DNA of 64,000 nucleotides from Trema orientale (taxonomy: Eukaryota > Streptophyta > Magnoliopsida > Rosales > Cannabaceae): NCBI GenBank assembly GCA_002914845.1, contig JXTC01000041.1:637840-701839 (forward strand), written 5' to 3'. The notes under the pieces are model-generated. The model saw nothing but the letters and a program-made list of their open reading frames with translations. It had not been told where the DNA came from and made no database searches. Positions 46,565-59,700 of the stretch are shown here, piece after piece (position 1 is the stretch's first letter; each line of letters opens with the position of its first letter). A program made the position numbers and the translations under genes.

Positions 46565-47732
46565 AAAACAAACAATAAAATCAAACAAAAGGCAAAGCAT
46601 AGTCATGGATGGAGCTACCATGGGCCCAGCCCCCCCTCAAGTTTTTGAAATTTCAACTTGCTCTATTATTCGTTAAAATATTAAACTATATCCCTCATTT
46701 GCCTCCTCCCTGAAATTTGATAATTTACAATTCATCTGCACATCTCGTTAAAAAATTCAATAATGCCCTTCATTTGCTCCATTGAATTTTATGATTTTTA
46801 AATTTTACTTTTATTATGTTTAAATACTTAATATTTCTCATACTAGTTTTATGAATAGCTTTTCTTTGGACCTTAATTTATAAAATCTTTTTAATTACAT
46901 ATTGGTCTATATTGACTATGTATGTTTCAAAATTACCATTTTTAGGTTATTTTAAATTATATTACTGATCAATTATAAGTCCATTTAAAGAAATTGAAGA
47001 AAAAAAATACAGAGCAAAAAGGAGAGGAAAAAAAGCTAAATTTAGCATAACCGAGCATAGTATTTATAGAGAAAAAGGAGCTAGGGTTAAGTAGTCTTGA
47101 TTTTCATGCGTCTGTCCCTTAGAGATTCGTCCTTACAAATAATTAGTAGACAATGAACTGCTCAAATGGTGGTGACACCTTCTGCAGTTGTTATGGTTGA
47201 GCCGCCATTACATTTGGGACCACTGACACGTCAAATCCTTTCTGATGCATGTACATAGTACCTCTTTGGACCTCTGTCGCATATAAGATTAACACATTAC
47301 TCGGAGTGCAGAACCTACTGGGACCATCGCAGATTACTGGCTTGGGTTTGGTAATATCATAAACCCTCTAGACCTTAACCCTTTTCTCTTTAGCTTGAGA
47401 TATAATATGAGGGGTCGGGAAATAAGGCTATTTGGGTTTGTTATGACTCTCATATCATCTAGGTATGTAAAGACGCTTATGCTTGTCACGTGTTACTTCT
47501 TGAACTTCGTATAAACCAAATGCACTATTCAAATAATTATATTAGTATCTGATCTTGACACTATCAAATAAGTAATTAATGATGCGTGATTAATGTCGCT
47601 AATAGTATACTTAACTGCTTTTATAATCTTAACTGAAGCCACGTGTCACCATTAAGTGAAGGATAATAATGGGTCCCACACTAGTAGTTTTATCCTACAT
47701 TAGTATTGTGTCTTTTTCAGTTTAGGTGGTAG
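46565..47732. other. Gene-free DNA
   Basis: No gene seen. The last bases (TCAGTTTAGGTGGTAGTTTT) belong to duplication unit 2. A moderately GC-rich patch at 47100-47450 has no open frame of note. Confidence 0.35.
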
Positions 47733-47741
47733 TTTTAAATT

Positions 47742-48270
47742 GGGTTTTTGGCATGACTGCCCCCTGTGTTTTTCGTGATTGGCAAAATGGTCCCTTAGTT
47801 ATTATTTTTGGCAATTAAGTTCTTAAGTTTTAGAAATTTTGGCAATTAAACCCTTTTCATGAGTAATTATTCAAATATTGGATAGAATTAAGCATTTTTA
47901 AGTCACATGCAAAGGTTTTTGAATGTCAAAATCAATATTTTACTGACATTAGTTAGAATTCGAAAGAAAATAACTAAAAATTAACAACATTTAATAACAT
48001 AATATAAAAAATTTTAAAAATAAAAAATCTAAAAAATTTAAAGTTCTCTTAAAATTTCTTTCTATTTCCCTTCCAAGCTAATTAATGTTAGTGAATACCA
48101 ATTTATTTTACTTAAACATGTTCAATTTAATGAAAATTTTAATATCAACAAATAAAAAGGACTGAATTGCCAAATTTTTTAAAACTTAGGGACTTAATTG
48201 CCAAAAAAATTAACTTAGGGACCATTTTGCAATCTACTAATAATATAGGGACCAAACACGCCAAAAATTC
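47742..48270. mobile_element. Mutator-like non-autonomous element with 9-bp target duplication
   Basis: TTTTAAATT is duplicated at 47733-47741 and 48271-48279. The arms of about 120 bp are inverted and imperfect (left TTTTTGGCATGACTGCCCCC, right inverse TTTTTGGCGTGTTTGGTCCC; both carry GCAAAATGGTCCCT and TTTTTGGCAATTAAGT). 529 bp, no coding capacity. Duplication unit 1 keeps the unoccupied site, with a single TTTTAAATT near 31263-31271. Confidence 0.85.
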
Positions 48271-48279
48271 TTTTAAATT

Positions 48280-49139
48280 TGAATGACCATTTATATGAAT
48301 TAGGAATTAATTATGAGAAGACTTCTCTTTGTTTTTTGGGAGATTCTATTGTAGACCATCAATTTTGCCATTATGTAGGAGCAATTTTGAGCCCTCCGAT
48401 TTAGATCCAATATTCTAAAATAAGTTTGACTTATAAAATTTTATGTACATTTTTCCACACAATATTTTCTCCCTTTGATACTCTCTTCCTTCTCTTTTGG
48501 CATTTTTCTATTATTTTCCTCGGTTCCAAAACAACCAGAGAATTTCTCCTCTCCTCTCCTCCCTCTTCAAATCTCGAAACGACGTTGAGAGAGCAAAGCG
48601 GGACAATTACCTGAGGCAAATTGTTGGGTCCCGAACAAGAGATGTATGGATGATATGGGCATGGATTTGGAGGGAAAAAGGGTCTTGTGGAAGCATGATT
48701 TGATGAAAGAGATGAGAAGCTCTCAGGGGTTTTGATCTGTGCATGGAGAAAACGACATCGTTTTGGTTGCTTGTTGTATGGACTTTGGTGGGTTCTCAAG
48801 TGAAAGGTATCGCTGGAGTTCGGCGACAGTGGTAGCCAAATGGCTCAAAAGATGGAGTGGAGATGGGGAAGAAGAGTGACGAGAGAGGATGATCCATTAT
48901 TTTTCATTCTTGTTTGTTAAGCTCAAGTATTACCAAAAAAAAAAAAAAAAGGATTATCATTGAGATTTGTTTCGATGTATAACAAGTGTATCAAATCTTT
49001 TACATACTTGACTAGTTATTTGATATTTGACTATTTTTTAGCTTAAAACTTAGTATATGATCAAACTTAAAAGTTTATAGCTAAAAATCTAACGGACAAA
49101 AATGAAAATACAACATATTCTAAAACAGAAATTTAAAAA
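48280..49139. other. Gene-free DNA with a coding-length but domain-less open stretch
   Basis: 48430-48900 is less AT-rich and has overlapping open frames on both strands (longest about 120 codons, minus strand), without any recognisable motif. It may be an old leader or captured sequence. The palindrome-like AAACGACATCGTTT is at about 48748. Confidence 0.35.
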
Positions 49140-49225
49140 AAACTGGACATTTAGCTATAATTTTTAAAATATAGACATCTACTTAAACTAATTTAAAAAA
49201 TTATCTCTCAATCTAGTTTTCTCTT
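49140..49225. repeat. Partial arm of the 32277-33040 foldback family
   Basis: CTGGACATTTAGCTATAATT, then GACATCTACTTAAAC, then a diverged outer end match the right arm of the foldback in order and orientation. Only one arm end is present. Confidence 0.55.
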
Positions 49226-51919
49226 TGTACTTTTCTTTTCATCCAATAGTTTAGAAAATACTTCCACTAGTAAGAGCAAAAATACTACTCCAATATAGTT
49301 TCCCTATTTTTCTACTCTTCTTTAAACTATAGCTTATTTCAAATGATTAAAAAACTCATAACATTTCCAAGCTAAATATTATTCTCTTATAAGTGAGCGT
49401 CCATCAATCACAAGATAAGACAAATTAAAATACTGTTGAATTAACATATTAAAATATTTTCTAATAATTGTGGGCCAATATTTCTATTAAAAAAAATGAG
49501 TGATCATAGTATGTTTTTGAGGAAATTTGATTTTGTACGGTAATATTTCAAAAACAAAAATTGAACAATCCTAAGCTTTAATTAGAAAAATGCTACTTTT
49601 AAAAGTATTTAGAAAATTACCACTTTTTATTAATTGATAAGATACTTGAAGTAACCAATCAAGTTACCTAATGTAACTAGATTGGTTACCCAAAGTAACC
49701 CAACTAGTTACCTCAGTACCGTTAAAAATGTCAATTTTTTTTAAAAAGTGGCATATTTCTAAATATTTATTAAAAATATTATTGTTCTAAAAGTTGTAAA
49801 TTAATCCATAAAGTTCATAAATACCTATTTTTATACTCATTTTTGGTGAAATGTAGACCACTACTGTTTTACACATAAAATATAGACCACGATATACATT
49901 TAATGCTTGAAATGTATGCCGTTGTTTATATTTTATGAATAAAAATTACATTAAAAATTAGCACAGATTTTAAAATGTATACCATAGATCAAATTTATAA
50001 TGAAAAATATAAACTGTGGTAAGCATTTACATTGTAAATGTATACCGTTCATATTTTACATATGAAACCTCATGGATAAAATTTACATTATAAATATGGA
50101 CCACTCATATTTTGCATATAAAATGTAGACCATAAAAATAGGCATTTTTAAAAGAAAAATTAAGAGTGAGTATTTATGAAAATAAATTTTAAAAACGGAT
50201 ACTAAGCGTAAATTTTTTGTGATTTTTCAAAACATTCAGCCTATCCTGAATTTTTCAATTTTGGTACTCTGGGCTTTGAAATTTTGTAATACGCCCAGTG
50301 TTTTTTCTTCTTTTTTTTAAATAAATTTTTTCTTTGTAAATTTCAAATTTTGTTTTGTTTTTGCTTCTACGTCAATATATAGTCCAACATTTAAGTTTTT
50401 ATAACCACTTTTGTTTGGGGGCCTGTATTGATACCCCAACTGAATATAAAGGCATCTGTTTATTTTTAAAATGACCGTATAGGACTACTTTCAAATGTAT
50501 AATAATATAAAGTATACCCCGTTGTCATCCTAAACTCAAAACACCTTTCCCAGTCTTCTTAGCTTTCTCTTCTCCTTCATATCCTTATCTCTCTTACATG
50601 TTTTCTTCCCCATTTTAACCCACCTCTTTTTATATGCTTTTTTTAATTTTTTAATTCACTAATTTTAACATTACCAAAAATTGAAGATAAGTTTCAAATA
50701 ATATTGAGAAAGTGAAAGGAAGCTATTTTATTTCAAAAAATTGAACTTGTTCTTTAGCACTTAAATAATTTTAATTTCCTTTTCACCATTTATACTTGTA
50801 AATATTTTTGAAAAAAAATTTATTTTTGATGTTTCTCTTTTTATTTTTTATTTCCCTCTTGTTGTGGATGTATACTACTTCACAATTCAATTTAATTATT
50901 GATCCAGAAAATTGCATAACAAATGCATAGAATTAGACTTTGTCGAATGACTTAAAATAAATAAATGGATAAATAATAATAATAATAATAATAATAATAA
51001 AGGATTGCTACTGAGTGGGAAGTTATATGAAAAACAAAGTGAGAAAGATAAGTGAGTCACGCATCGGGTGTGCTTACTTTTTGTTTTGCATTTATTTCTT
51101 TAAATTTTTTATATTTTTCAATTTTGTCTTTTCATTAGTGTAAAGGGTGCTTTTATCAACCCTTGGGGTGCAAGTAAAATCCTCTCTTTGTTTTTATTTG
51201 TGGGTATATTGTTGGTACAGAAAGACCGATGTCTAACTTGTTTATTTACTTACAAGCCCTTAAAATACGTAGCGTACTGACAGGGTTTAAAGTACCTGAT
51301 TGAGCTTCGTATTACAATCTCACGATGAATTTTCCATTCCAATAAGTGAAGAAATTCAATACAGAAAAGCTTTTACAGGAAAAGGGCATGATGACGTTCT
51401 CAAGTCTATCATTTCCAAGTTTTGGTTGTTGACTCAACCCCTTCAACATAGCCTGGAACACCAACCATTGTCAACATAGATAGTGTCATGATTGATACAC
51501 GTGTATAAAATAAAAAATTTTTATTATCTATTTTCCCTAGTGATTTGACTATCGCCTAATCCTTGCAGGTGCAGTGTGGCAGGCGACAGATTTGGCTTAC
51601 AATTTTTTTCCTAATTCCATTCCATTACAATAACGATTAAAAAAAAAAAAACTTATCTTTCAAGAAAAAAAGTACAATGACTTGGCAATATCGTCCCCAA
51701 ATAATAAGGGCGGGACACAGAAAGGGATTCCCCTAGTTAATGACTGTTGGGTATACAAATTTCATTTTAATAGTTTTTAGGTTCTTTTGTTGTTTTTTCT
51801 TTTCTTTTGGTAATTCATTTAGAGCAAATGGCTGTATTCGTGGCACATATTCTAATTTCCAGCCCAAAGCTAAATAGGAACCCTCCATATCACTCCATAT
51901 ATGTCCTGTTAAGAAATTA
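49226..51919. repeat. Segmental duplication, unit 2 (non-coding part)
   Basis: Blocks at 49331-49490 and 51220-51910 match 31320-31470 and 31470-33790 in order and orientation. Between them lie insertions absent from unit 1. 49590-49745 has GTAACCAATCAAGTTACC-type repeats. 49840-50150 is a degenerate array of AAATGTAGACCAC / TTTTACATATAAAATG units. An (AAT)n microsatellite is near 50974-51000. No genes. Confidence 0.75.
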
Positions 51920-52863
51920 GGAAAAGGGACGAAACATAGTTTTTATTTTTATTTTTTCATAACATTTTTGTGATTACTTTATAAAATGAATTTTTTACGA
52001 TTAAATAATTTTTACTATGATCTTTATGAGTAATATTCATATAACAATTATCATTAGCAATTATAATTAATCATAAAAAAAAAAACAAGTCCGAAAAAGG
52101 TCATTAGAAAAATTATTTTTTCTTGAAAAATCATTCAACCCCCTGCGGAAAAAAAGAAAAAGAAAAAGAAAAACTCATTTACTAATGCAGTCTATTGGGC
52201 CCATAGTCAGCAACACAACAGTACTGTTGGTTTACTTTTACTCCAAGATATGCACGAGACTTAAAATCCAAAGTGCAAGTCTAAGTCTAAGCACCGAAAT
52301 GTCCAGGCAATTGCCATAACTGGTTTTCATTTAATTACGAGACAGTCAGACAGAATATATCGCTTTCATTTTAGTGATGAGTCTAGCAAGGTAAACTATT
52401 TCCATCCGTATGGAAATGCTATTTTCCATAGACTTTTCCAGGTGAGATTTGGACTGGACTAATTGCCTTAGAAATAATAAAATAAAAGAAATGATTTAGT
52501 TAATTCTATTATAGTAGTTAAATTTTTCAACCAAATTAGTTGGAGTGCTGGAATTGGTAAATGACATAAGGCTCTGGGACTACATCAAGTATTATAACAT
52601 TATCCCTTCAGTTAGCTATAGTATACCATCACCACTAGGATAAAACCTTTCGAAAACACTTTTCGAAACTCATTTAAAATTCATAATTTGGAAAAGCATG
52701 ACAATGGCTTCCCACAATCCGAAATCACCTAAAGAAATTATAACTATACTTATGAAAAAAAAATGATAAACAAATAAATAGATAAAACTCGACTTCCAAT
52801 TCTCTGGATAGAATTTGAAACCTCATCCAATTATATATATATATATATTCACATGATCATGTA
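51920..52863. other. Upstream flank of the ankyrin/PGG gene
   Basis: No gene seen; AT-rich with poly-A runs. Part must act as distal promoter of the gene starting at 53070. Confidence 0.35.
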
Positions 52864-53005
52864 TTTTTTTTTTTTTTAAAAAAATGTAACTTAACTAATG
52901 ACCTCCACTTATTATAAATTAAAAGAAAATACTTAATACTACCCAATTCTCACCCCACTTTATTAGGGATAAAAAGTTTTCACGCCTATTCCGGCCTATT
53001 CCGGT
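52864..53005 (-). mobile_element. 5'-truncated SINE, same family as 35118-35354
   Basis: On the minus strand it reads GGAATAGG...TTTTTATCCCTAATAAAGTGGGGTGAGAATT-like sequence that matches the tail of the 35-kb SINE (ATCCCTAATAGGGTGGGGTG) and ends in poly-A (poly-T on the plus strand near 52864-52877). The tRNA-like head is missing. ATGATCAT flanks both sides (52853-52860 and 53006-53013) as target duplication. It inserted only about 65 bp upstream of the ankyrin gene's ATG. Confidence 0.8.
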
Positions 53006-53069
53006 ATGATCATATAATATATTACAATATGCAACAAAGACCAAAGTAATCACTAATTTCATCATAACC

Positions 53070-55320
53070 ATGGAAAGAACATTTAGCCTGCTTTACGAAG
53101 CTGCACAAGAAGGGAACGTGACCACTTTAAGGGAACTACTTGAACAAGACAGATTGATTCTAGACAGGATCATCGTCATCAACAACAACGGCTTTTCCGA
53201 GACTCCACTTCACGTGGCCGCCATCCTCGGCCATGCAGATTTCGTCAAGGAGATCTTGAACCAAAGGCCCGAACTCGCCAAGGAAATCGATACGCGGGGC
53301 TCAACACCGCTCCACGTGGCGGCGGTGAAAGGACACCTCGAGACGGTCAAAGTACTAGTTTCGGTCGCTGATCATGAGACCACGTGCTTCTCTGTGGACC
53401 GCGAGGGGAGAAACCCTATTCACATTGCGGCCATGAGAGGGCGGCTTGATGTGTTAAGAGAGCTGGTCAGAGTGGCTCCTGGGGCTGTTGAGGTCATTTT
53501 GGAGGGTCGAAGAGAGACTGTATTGCATATGTGTGTGAGGTATAATCAGTTGGAAGCTCTTAGGCGTTTGGTGGAGGTTGTGGATGATTACCAGTTTGTT
53601 AACGCCAAGGATGATTATGGCATGACTGTATTGCATCTCGCAGTGGCTGATAAACAAACTGTGGTACGTACAGACCATCTATATATATATGTATATATAT
53701 GTGTAGGCACACATTTTAAAAAATAAAATAAAAATCTTGTAACCAAAAAAAATATATAAAAATTACGAAAATTCCAACCTTGATTTGCCGAAGTCATAGG
53801 TAAATCAACTTTTTTTTTAGGGCAGAAATTATGATATATATCATTAGATGTAGCGGCAGCAAATATTTCGAATGGAAGTAAAACACTAATTCTTGTGCCC
53901 TGTTTTTGTTTTTAGAAAGTATTATTTTCTTAACAAAGAGTGCCAGCAGTAATTTCTCTTCGCTGTCGCTCTCTTTTACATTCTATTGTCCTAGTGCTGT
54001 ACATATGATCTCTATATAACGATTTATTGTATTATTTAATTACATATGAATCCTATAACGATTTGTTATATATTATTAGATAAAATATATTTTAGTGAAA
54101 TTCATATTCCAATAGTAATAAGATAAAAGATTGTAAAAAAAGAGTTTTGCTAGTACAACTCGATGTTTATTTAATTATGACATGATAGCGCATAGGCTTT
54201 ATTAATGCTTACTCTGGCACTTCTATACTAGTTAATATATCACGTTCGTAGATATCATGATGTGATGATATGTGATGATACATATAGATGTGCGTGTAAA
54301 ATATTTGGTGCAAAAACTAAATATATAGCATTACTAGTAATACTTCATATATATATATAGATCAGTTCTTTATCTTTTTGCCAATATTCATTGGATGAAA
54401 TACTGAAACAATAACTTGTTTTTTTGTTGCCTATTCAGACAGTAAGATTTTTGCTTACAAATACTAGGATTGAAGTCAACGCCGTCAACGCAAACGGGTT
54501 CACAGCATTGGACATCTTAGCACAGAGCCAAAAAAACGAGAAAGACTTTGACATTTCAGAGTGCCTTCGGGCCAGCGGAGCTTTACGAACCATAGATCCA
54601 CCCTCACTTCCGCAAAGGCGAACTCAAGCCACATCTGGCAGCAGCAGCAGTAGTCGTACTAGCAGTAAAGTCCGCGTTCCTAGTCAATATTATCAGATAC
54701 AAAAGTTGCCAAAAAATAAAAAGACAGAGCCAAAAAACTGGCTCACTAGAAAGCGAGAAGCGCTAATGGTGGTGGCGTCCCTGATTGCCACCATGGCTTT
54801 TCAGGCCGTAACGAGCCCTCCCGGTGGTCTTTGGCAAGATGACTCATCCCCCGCCGGATCCGGATCAGCTTCGCAAGGCGCACCAGCCAGTGACACGGCC
54901 ACGGGCTCTCACAGAGCAGGGGAGTCAATAATGGCTTACAACCAAGGTAGCTATTTGTATCAGTCTTACCTATATTATAACACGGTGGGGTTTCTTTCAT
55001 CTCTGAGCATAATCTTGCTGCTCATCACTGGCCTCCCCTTTTGGCGGAAGTTCTTCATGCGGGTTCTAACGGTGATTATGTGGGTCACAATAACGGCCAT
55101 GGCCCTTACGTACACCATCTCCAGTTACACTTTCACACCACAAAAGGAGCAGAACGTCGTCACTCATGTGATCCTGTATTTAGTATTAGGGTGGATTGGA
55201 GTCATGGCTCTGATTCTAGTGCTCCATACTATTCGTCTTCTGGTAAAGTTGTTGAAAAAACTGGTAAATCTTATCAGGCAAAGAAGAAAGAAATTCATCT
55301 TTGCCAATGACGGCTTCTAA
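53070..55320 (+). CDS. Ankyrin-repeat protein with PGG membrane domain, BDA1-like
   Basis: Two exons, 53070-53663 (donor GTACGT) and 54439-55320 (acceptor TATTCAG), phase 0, give 491 residues. About six ankyrin repeats cover residues 5-225: SETPLHVAAILGHADFVKEI, GSTPLHVAAVKGHLETVKVL, GRNPIHIAAMRGRLDVLREL, then a weaker RETVLHMCVRYNQLEALRRL, and GMTVLHLAVADKQ at the exon junction. A Ser-rich linker follows, then the PGG domain from about residue 298 (WLTRKREALMVVASLIATMA, with SPPGGLW), and about four membrane helices to the basic C-terminus. Plant ANK-PGG proteins (ACD6, ITN1, BDA1) sit in membranes and act in immune and salt-stress signalling. The N-terminus (LYEAAQEGNVTTLRELLEQD) looks closest to BDA1; that assignment is by memory of the family. 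No defect is visible. The 775-bp intron holds no gene. Confidence 0.9.
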
Positions 55321-56089
55321 TTAACTATATATCTTTAAGAATTTCAGTACTACTACTACGAGTCTACTTTCACTGCTGCTTCTATATATATGAGTCTATA
55401 GCCCTACAGGTGAAGATTAAAATTAAAGAATAAAAGAAGCTGAGAGCACATTTTTTTCCGCTTCCTAAAATTAGCTTTTTATTCATGTGTAATATTTGAT
55501 TTGTATGTATAACATTTTAATTAGGGTGTGTAATATTTTTTTATATGTACTTTTATCAGGTGTACGTATGCGTGTTTGTGTCCTTTCTCTTTTCTCTTCC
55601 TCTATCATTTTCTCTCATATTATTTGTCATCTTTTTCTCAATAATACTTGAAAAAAAATTATATAATAAACTAGTATCTCAATTATTTTATCAAGTTTTT
55701 AATACCAACACATGTGGAAGTAAATTATCACCATTTGATTGGTTTCTCTCTCATAACTTTCTATATTCTTTTACTTGACTTTATCACTCTTCTTTATCCT
55801 ATTTCACACGCATCACTTTCTCTCCAACGTTGTCTCTAATTATGGTTTTTCGTCTCTTGATTTCTCTTTCTCCATCATTCTCTCTCTCATATTATTTGTC
55901 ATCTTTTTCTCACTAATACTTGAAAAAAAAAATTGTACAATAAGCTATGTATCTCAACTATTTTATCAAGTTTTTAATACCAACACATATACAAGTGAAT
56001 TGTCATTGTTTGATTAGTGAATGCTATGAAATTTAATTGTGGTAAGTTATAATACACCAATAGAATGAAGACAACTCACATGCTACATA
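55321..56089. repeat. 3' flank of the ankyrin gene with a 150-bp tandem duplication
   Basis: About 55597-55742 and 55863-56015 are direct copies (shared CATATTATTTGTCATCTTTT, TATTTTATCAAGTTTTTAAT and ACCAACACAT). The spacer between them is unrelated. Non-coding. Includes the 3' untranslated region of the preceding gene. Confidence 0.6.
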
Positions 56090-56732
56090 TGTTGGTGTTG
56101 GGGGGAAATCTTCTCAACATGTCTAAGGAAACGACATGATGCAATATCGACCAAAAACGGCGTCGCTCCCAACCTATCTCTTGGACCGACCAGAGTGAAG
56201 CCCCACCATGCCACGAGGGAGAACTGAGCATGTAGAAAAGAAGCCACGTCAGTCATGTTCCCCAAGGAAAAACTATCGTGGTCGGATTCCATGCTGCTAT
56301 CCGAGCAGGAACCAACAAACNGTACAAACGGGTAGGTAAGGTCCTTTTATATTCGCAGGGACACGTGGATGTTAACCCTAGCTTTTGGGGGACCACAAAA
56401 CCACTATAAATAGCCTTATAATCACCTGAAAGAGGTAAGCCGCCACAAGTCCTAAAAATCCTATTTGCCTTTTCTCCTCATCATTTATTACTACATCACT
56501 ATTCCATCAAACCTTTCATTGAAGGAATTACTAATCATTTTTCTGTTGAGGAGATTTGGCAAGTACCACACCGGTACCACCCATCACTAGTTGGTGAAAA
56601 GTCTAGGCACAACCTTTTTCAAGGTTGTACGGACTGCACCTACATTAAATCTAGGTTTTGGACTCTCTTGAGAGAGAACTACTCAAAGGCGCGTGGCGTG
56701 CGTTGGGTCTCGGACTAAAATCCACACCAACA
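56090..56732 (+). repeat. Gypsy 5' LTR
   Basis: Bounded by TGTTGGTGTT and its inverse-ended CACACCAACA, 643 bp, with one unknown base (56321). CTATAAATAG near 56403 is a likely TATA box. The matching 3' LTR lies outside the window. Confidence 0.8.
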
Positions 56733-59700
56733 TTTTGGCGCTAGAAGGAGGGCCCTAGCTGGAAAACCAGCCCATATCCCTAACCAGCATCGTCAAACAA
56801 CTTCCCCCCCCCCCCCAATCCAATCGACCTCTATCATGACTAGTAGAGCGTCAGGGTCCCGAACAGCCGACCACACTCAAACTAATACCCGCGAAGGAGA
56901 CAATCAGCAGTACAACTTGCGCGACTGAGCGAACATTGTGCCCCCCCGGCGGGTTCAGGAGTAGACGGGTGCTGCCTACCCACCACGGCCACGCCGGGAT
57001 AGGGTGAATGAGATCGGGGAGCAAGTCCAGCAGCTAGCCTCGATTGTCGAGCGCCTGGCGAATGTGATCGGCCAAAACGCTGTCCACCCGATCCTTGTCG
57101 CCCCGAATGGGGCTCCTCTTCAAGAGGACGGAAGGAGAAATCCTATCCAAAGGGACAAGGATGAGGACAGCGAGGCAAGGTCACGCCCGACCAGACGAGC
57201 TCCAACCGAGGAAAGTGGCGGTGCTCAGAGGCCGAGAAGGAGGTGCAGGAGACACCACCGAACTACATACCACACTTCAAACGACGACCAATCGCTCCGG
57301 GGGGAAGAGAGGACATATAGTTCCAGGACGAGGAGAACCGTGTTTGAGCGACTGGCCCTCGATGACGACACGGACACGTATGTCCCACGAAGATCTGACC
57401 AACCTGGGAACTACAGATCTTAGGGAGAGGTTGAACCAGCGAAGAGCTCTGGTCAATCACCCCTTCGTTCGACGTGGGGACGAACCAGCCCAAGAGGCGA
57501 CGCGGGCCGAACCCATCCCCGAGCAACAAAGCGGAGATGGAGACGATCGGTACCAAGCTCTCAGAAAGCAGGTAGACCAGCTTTTAGCTAAATGGAAGCT
57601 GACTGAAAATGTCCGAACAATACTGGAAGAAACCAAATCCCCATTTCCGATTGAGATAGCGCGGTCATGTCCCCCTCAACACTTCAAAATGCCGAGCATC
57701 CCACTCTGTGATGGGAAGGGAGACCCAGCTCACCACGTGCAAAACTATAAGGCGTGGATGAATATAGCTAAGGCCGACCCCGCCACGCTATGTAATGCTT
57801 TCTCGCTCACATTAACGGGCTCAGCACAGATCTGGTATGGAAGGCTAGAAGCCAGATCTATCAAGGATTTCGAGGCGTTGTGCGAGGCATTCGTACTACA
57901 GTTCCTAGGCTCGAGGATCCAACAAAAGGGTTGGAGTTATCTTAAGACCATAAAACAAGGGGAAAGCGAATCCTTAAGGTCTTACCTCGCCCGGTTTGAT
58001 GCTGCAGTACTTGATTACCCAGGTGTTACCCAAGAAACAATTTTGAATGCAGCACAAGAGGGAACCCGACATAAGAAACTGGTATGGTTCATGAGTAAGA
58101 AAAGGCCTACCACCTACGCTGCATTCAAAGAGAAGGCCCAGGAAATAGCAATGCAGAGGAGTATTTTCTGAGCAGGGTAAAAGAAGGCACCATAACCCCT
58201 ATGGTCGGCACAGGAGGGGAGTCGGGGAAGAGAGTGAAAGCAGAAAGCGGAGGAAGTGGACCTCAACCAAAAAAGGTTAAGCAGGAGGTCACACCTCCTA
58301 ACAACTCTCTGCAACACACCAGCATGAACCCCTGGCGACCACCTCTCCCAAATCAAAACAAGATGGTGACACCCAAGCAAAATTACACGCCCCTGAACAC
58401 GCCAAGAGAACATATCATGATGCAGATAGAGGGAAAGAACATGTTGAAGGCCCCTCTCCCCATGAGGGCCCCACCAGAAAAAAGGAATATGAACAAATAT
58501 TGTCGGTTCCACAAGGAGCTGGGACACTATACGTCGGAATACCGGCACTTGAAGGATCAAATAGAGGGACTGATCCAACAAGGATATTTGAGGGAGTACG
58601 TGAACAGAGCTACCGAACAAGACAAACAGCCGTACACCTCTGCTCCCCGAGGAAACACCGGGGAGGGGGGGGGGGAGGGAGGGGGCAGGTCACCGGGTCC
58701 GAGCAACACCAATGATGCACCCCATGAAATTCGGACTATCTCCGGGGGACCAGTGGCTAGAGACTCGGCGAATACTCGGCGAAGTCAAGTAAGAGCGGCT
58801 CGGGAGATCACGTCCGGGCACCAAGTTAACATGGCAGAACACGTTGCCAAGTTATCTAAACGAGAGTCGGCGCCGATCACGTTCACTGAGGAGGAAGCCA
58901 GGAGGCTGATCCACCCTCATAATGATGCCCTTGTAGTAGTACTAAGGATCGCGAATGGAAGAGTCTTTCGAGTGCTAGTCGACACCGGTAGTTCGGCAGA
59001 CATCCTGTTCGCATCCGCATATAGAAGGATGAATATAGGGGGAGCGTTGCTGAGGCCCTCCAAAATCCCGCTGTACGGGTTTGCGGGAGAATGTGTCCAC
59101 CCGGAAGGAGTGATCGGACTACCCGTGACCTCTGGAGAAGAGCCCGCATCGACCACCCAAATGGTGGACTTCCTCATCGTAGACCAGAGGTCGGCGTACA
59201 ATGCTATCATTGGGCGACCGACGCTGAACAAGCTAAGAGCAGTAGTGTCGACTTACCATTTGATGATGAAGTTCCCAATCGAAGAAGGGGTCGGAACGGT
59301 TAAAGGGGACCAGACTTCAGCACGAGAATGCTATGCCATGGCGACCAAAGCCGACTCAAAAGCACAAATAGTAACCATGATTCACCTGGTGGACGAGGTA
59401 ACGGTCCCCAAGGATGCGCGAACAATTGGCGATCTCGACCCCCGGGAGGAACAGGAAGAGCGGAGGGCCGAACCTGTCGAGGACCTGGAATCAATCCAAC
59501 TAGACGGCCAATTCCGAGAACACGTGGTCAGAATTGGCTCCAGATTGCCAGGGGAACTCCGGGAAAAGCTCATCGACTTCCTGAAGGAATATAAGGATGT
59601 GTTTGCATGGTCGCACGAGGACATGCCTGGCATCGACCCCGAGGTGATAGTTCATAGATTAAAAGTGAATGAGCACATGAAACCGGTCATTCAAAAAAGA

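Noticed and set aside
48431-48799. 122-codon minus-strand open frame
   Set aside because: Composition resembles a leader region, overlapping open frames occur on both strands, and no domain or conserved motif is visible.
58114-58620. Long minus-strand open frame inside the Gypsy gag-pol region
   Set aside because: Shadow of the plus-strand polyprotein; no motif of its own, unlike the antisense ORF after pol.
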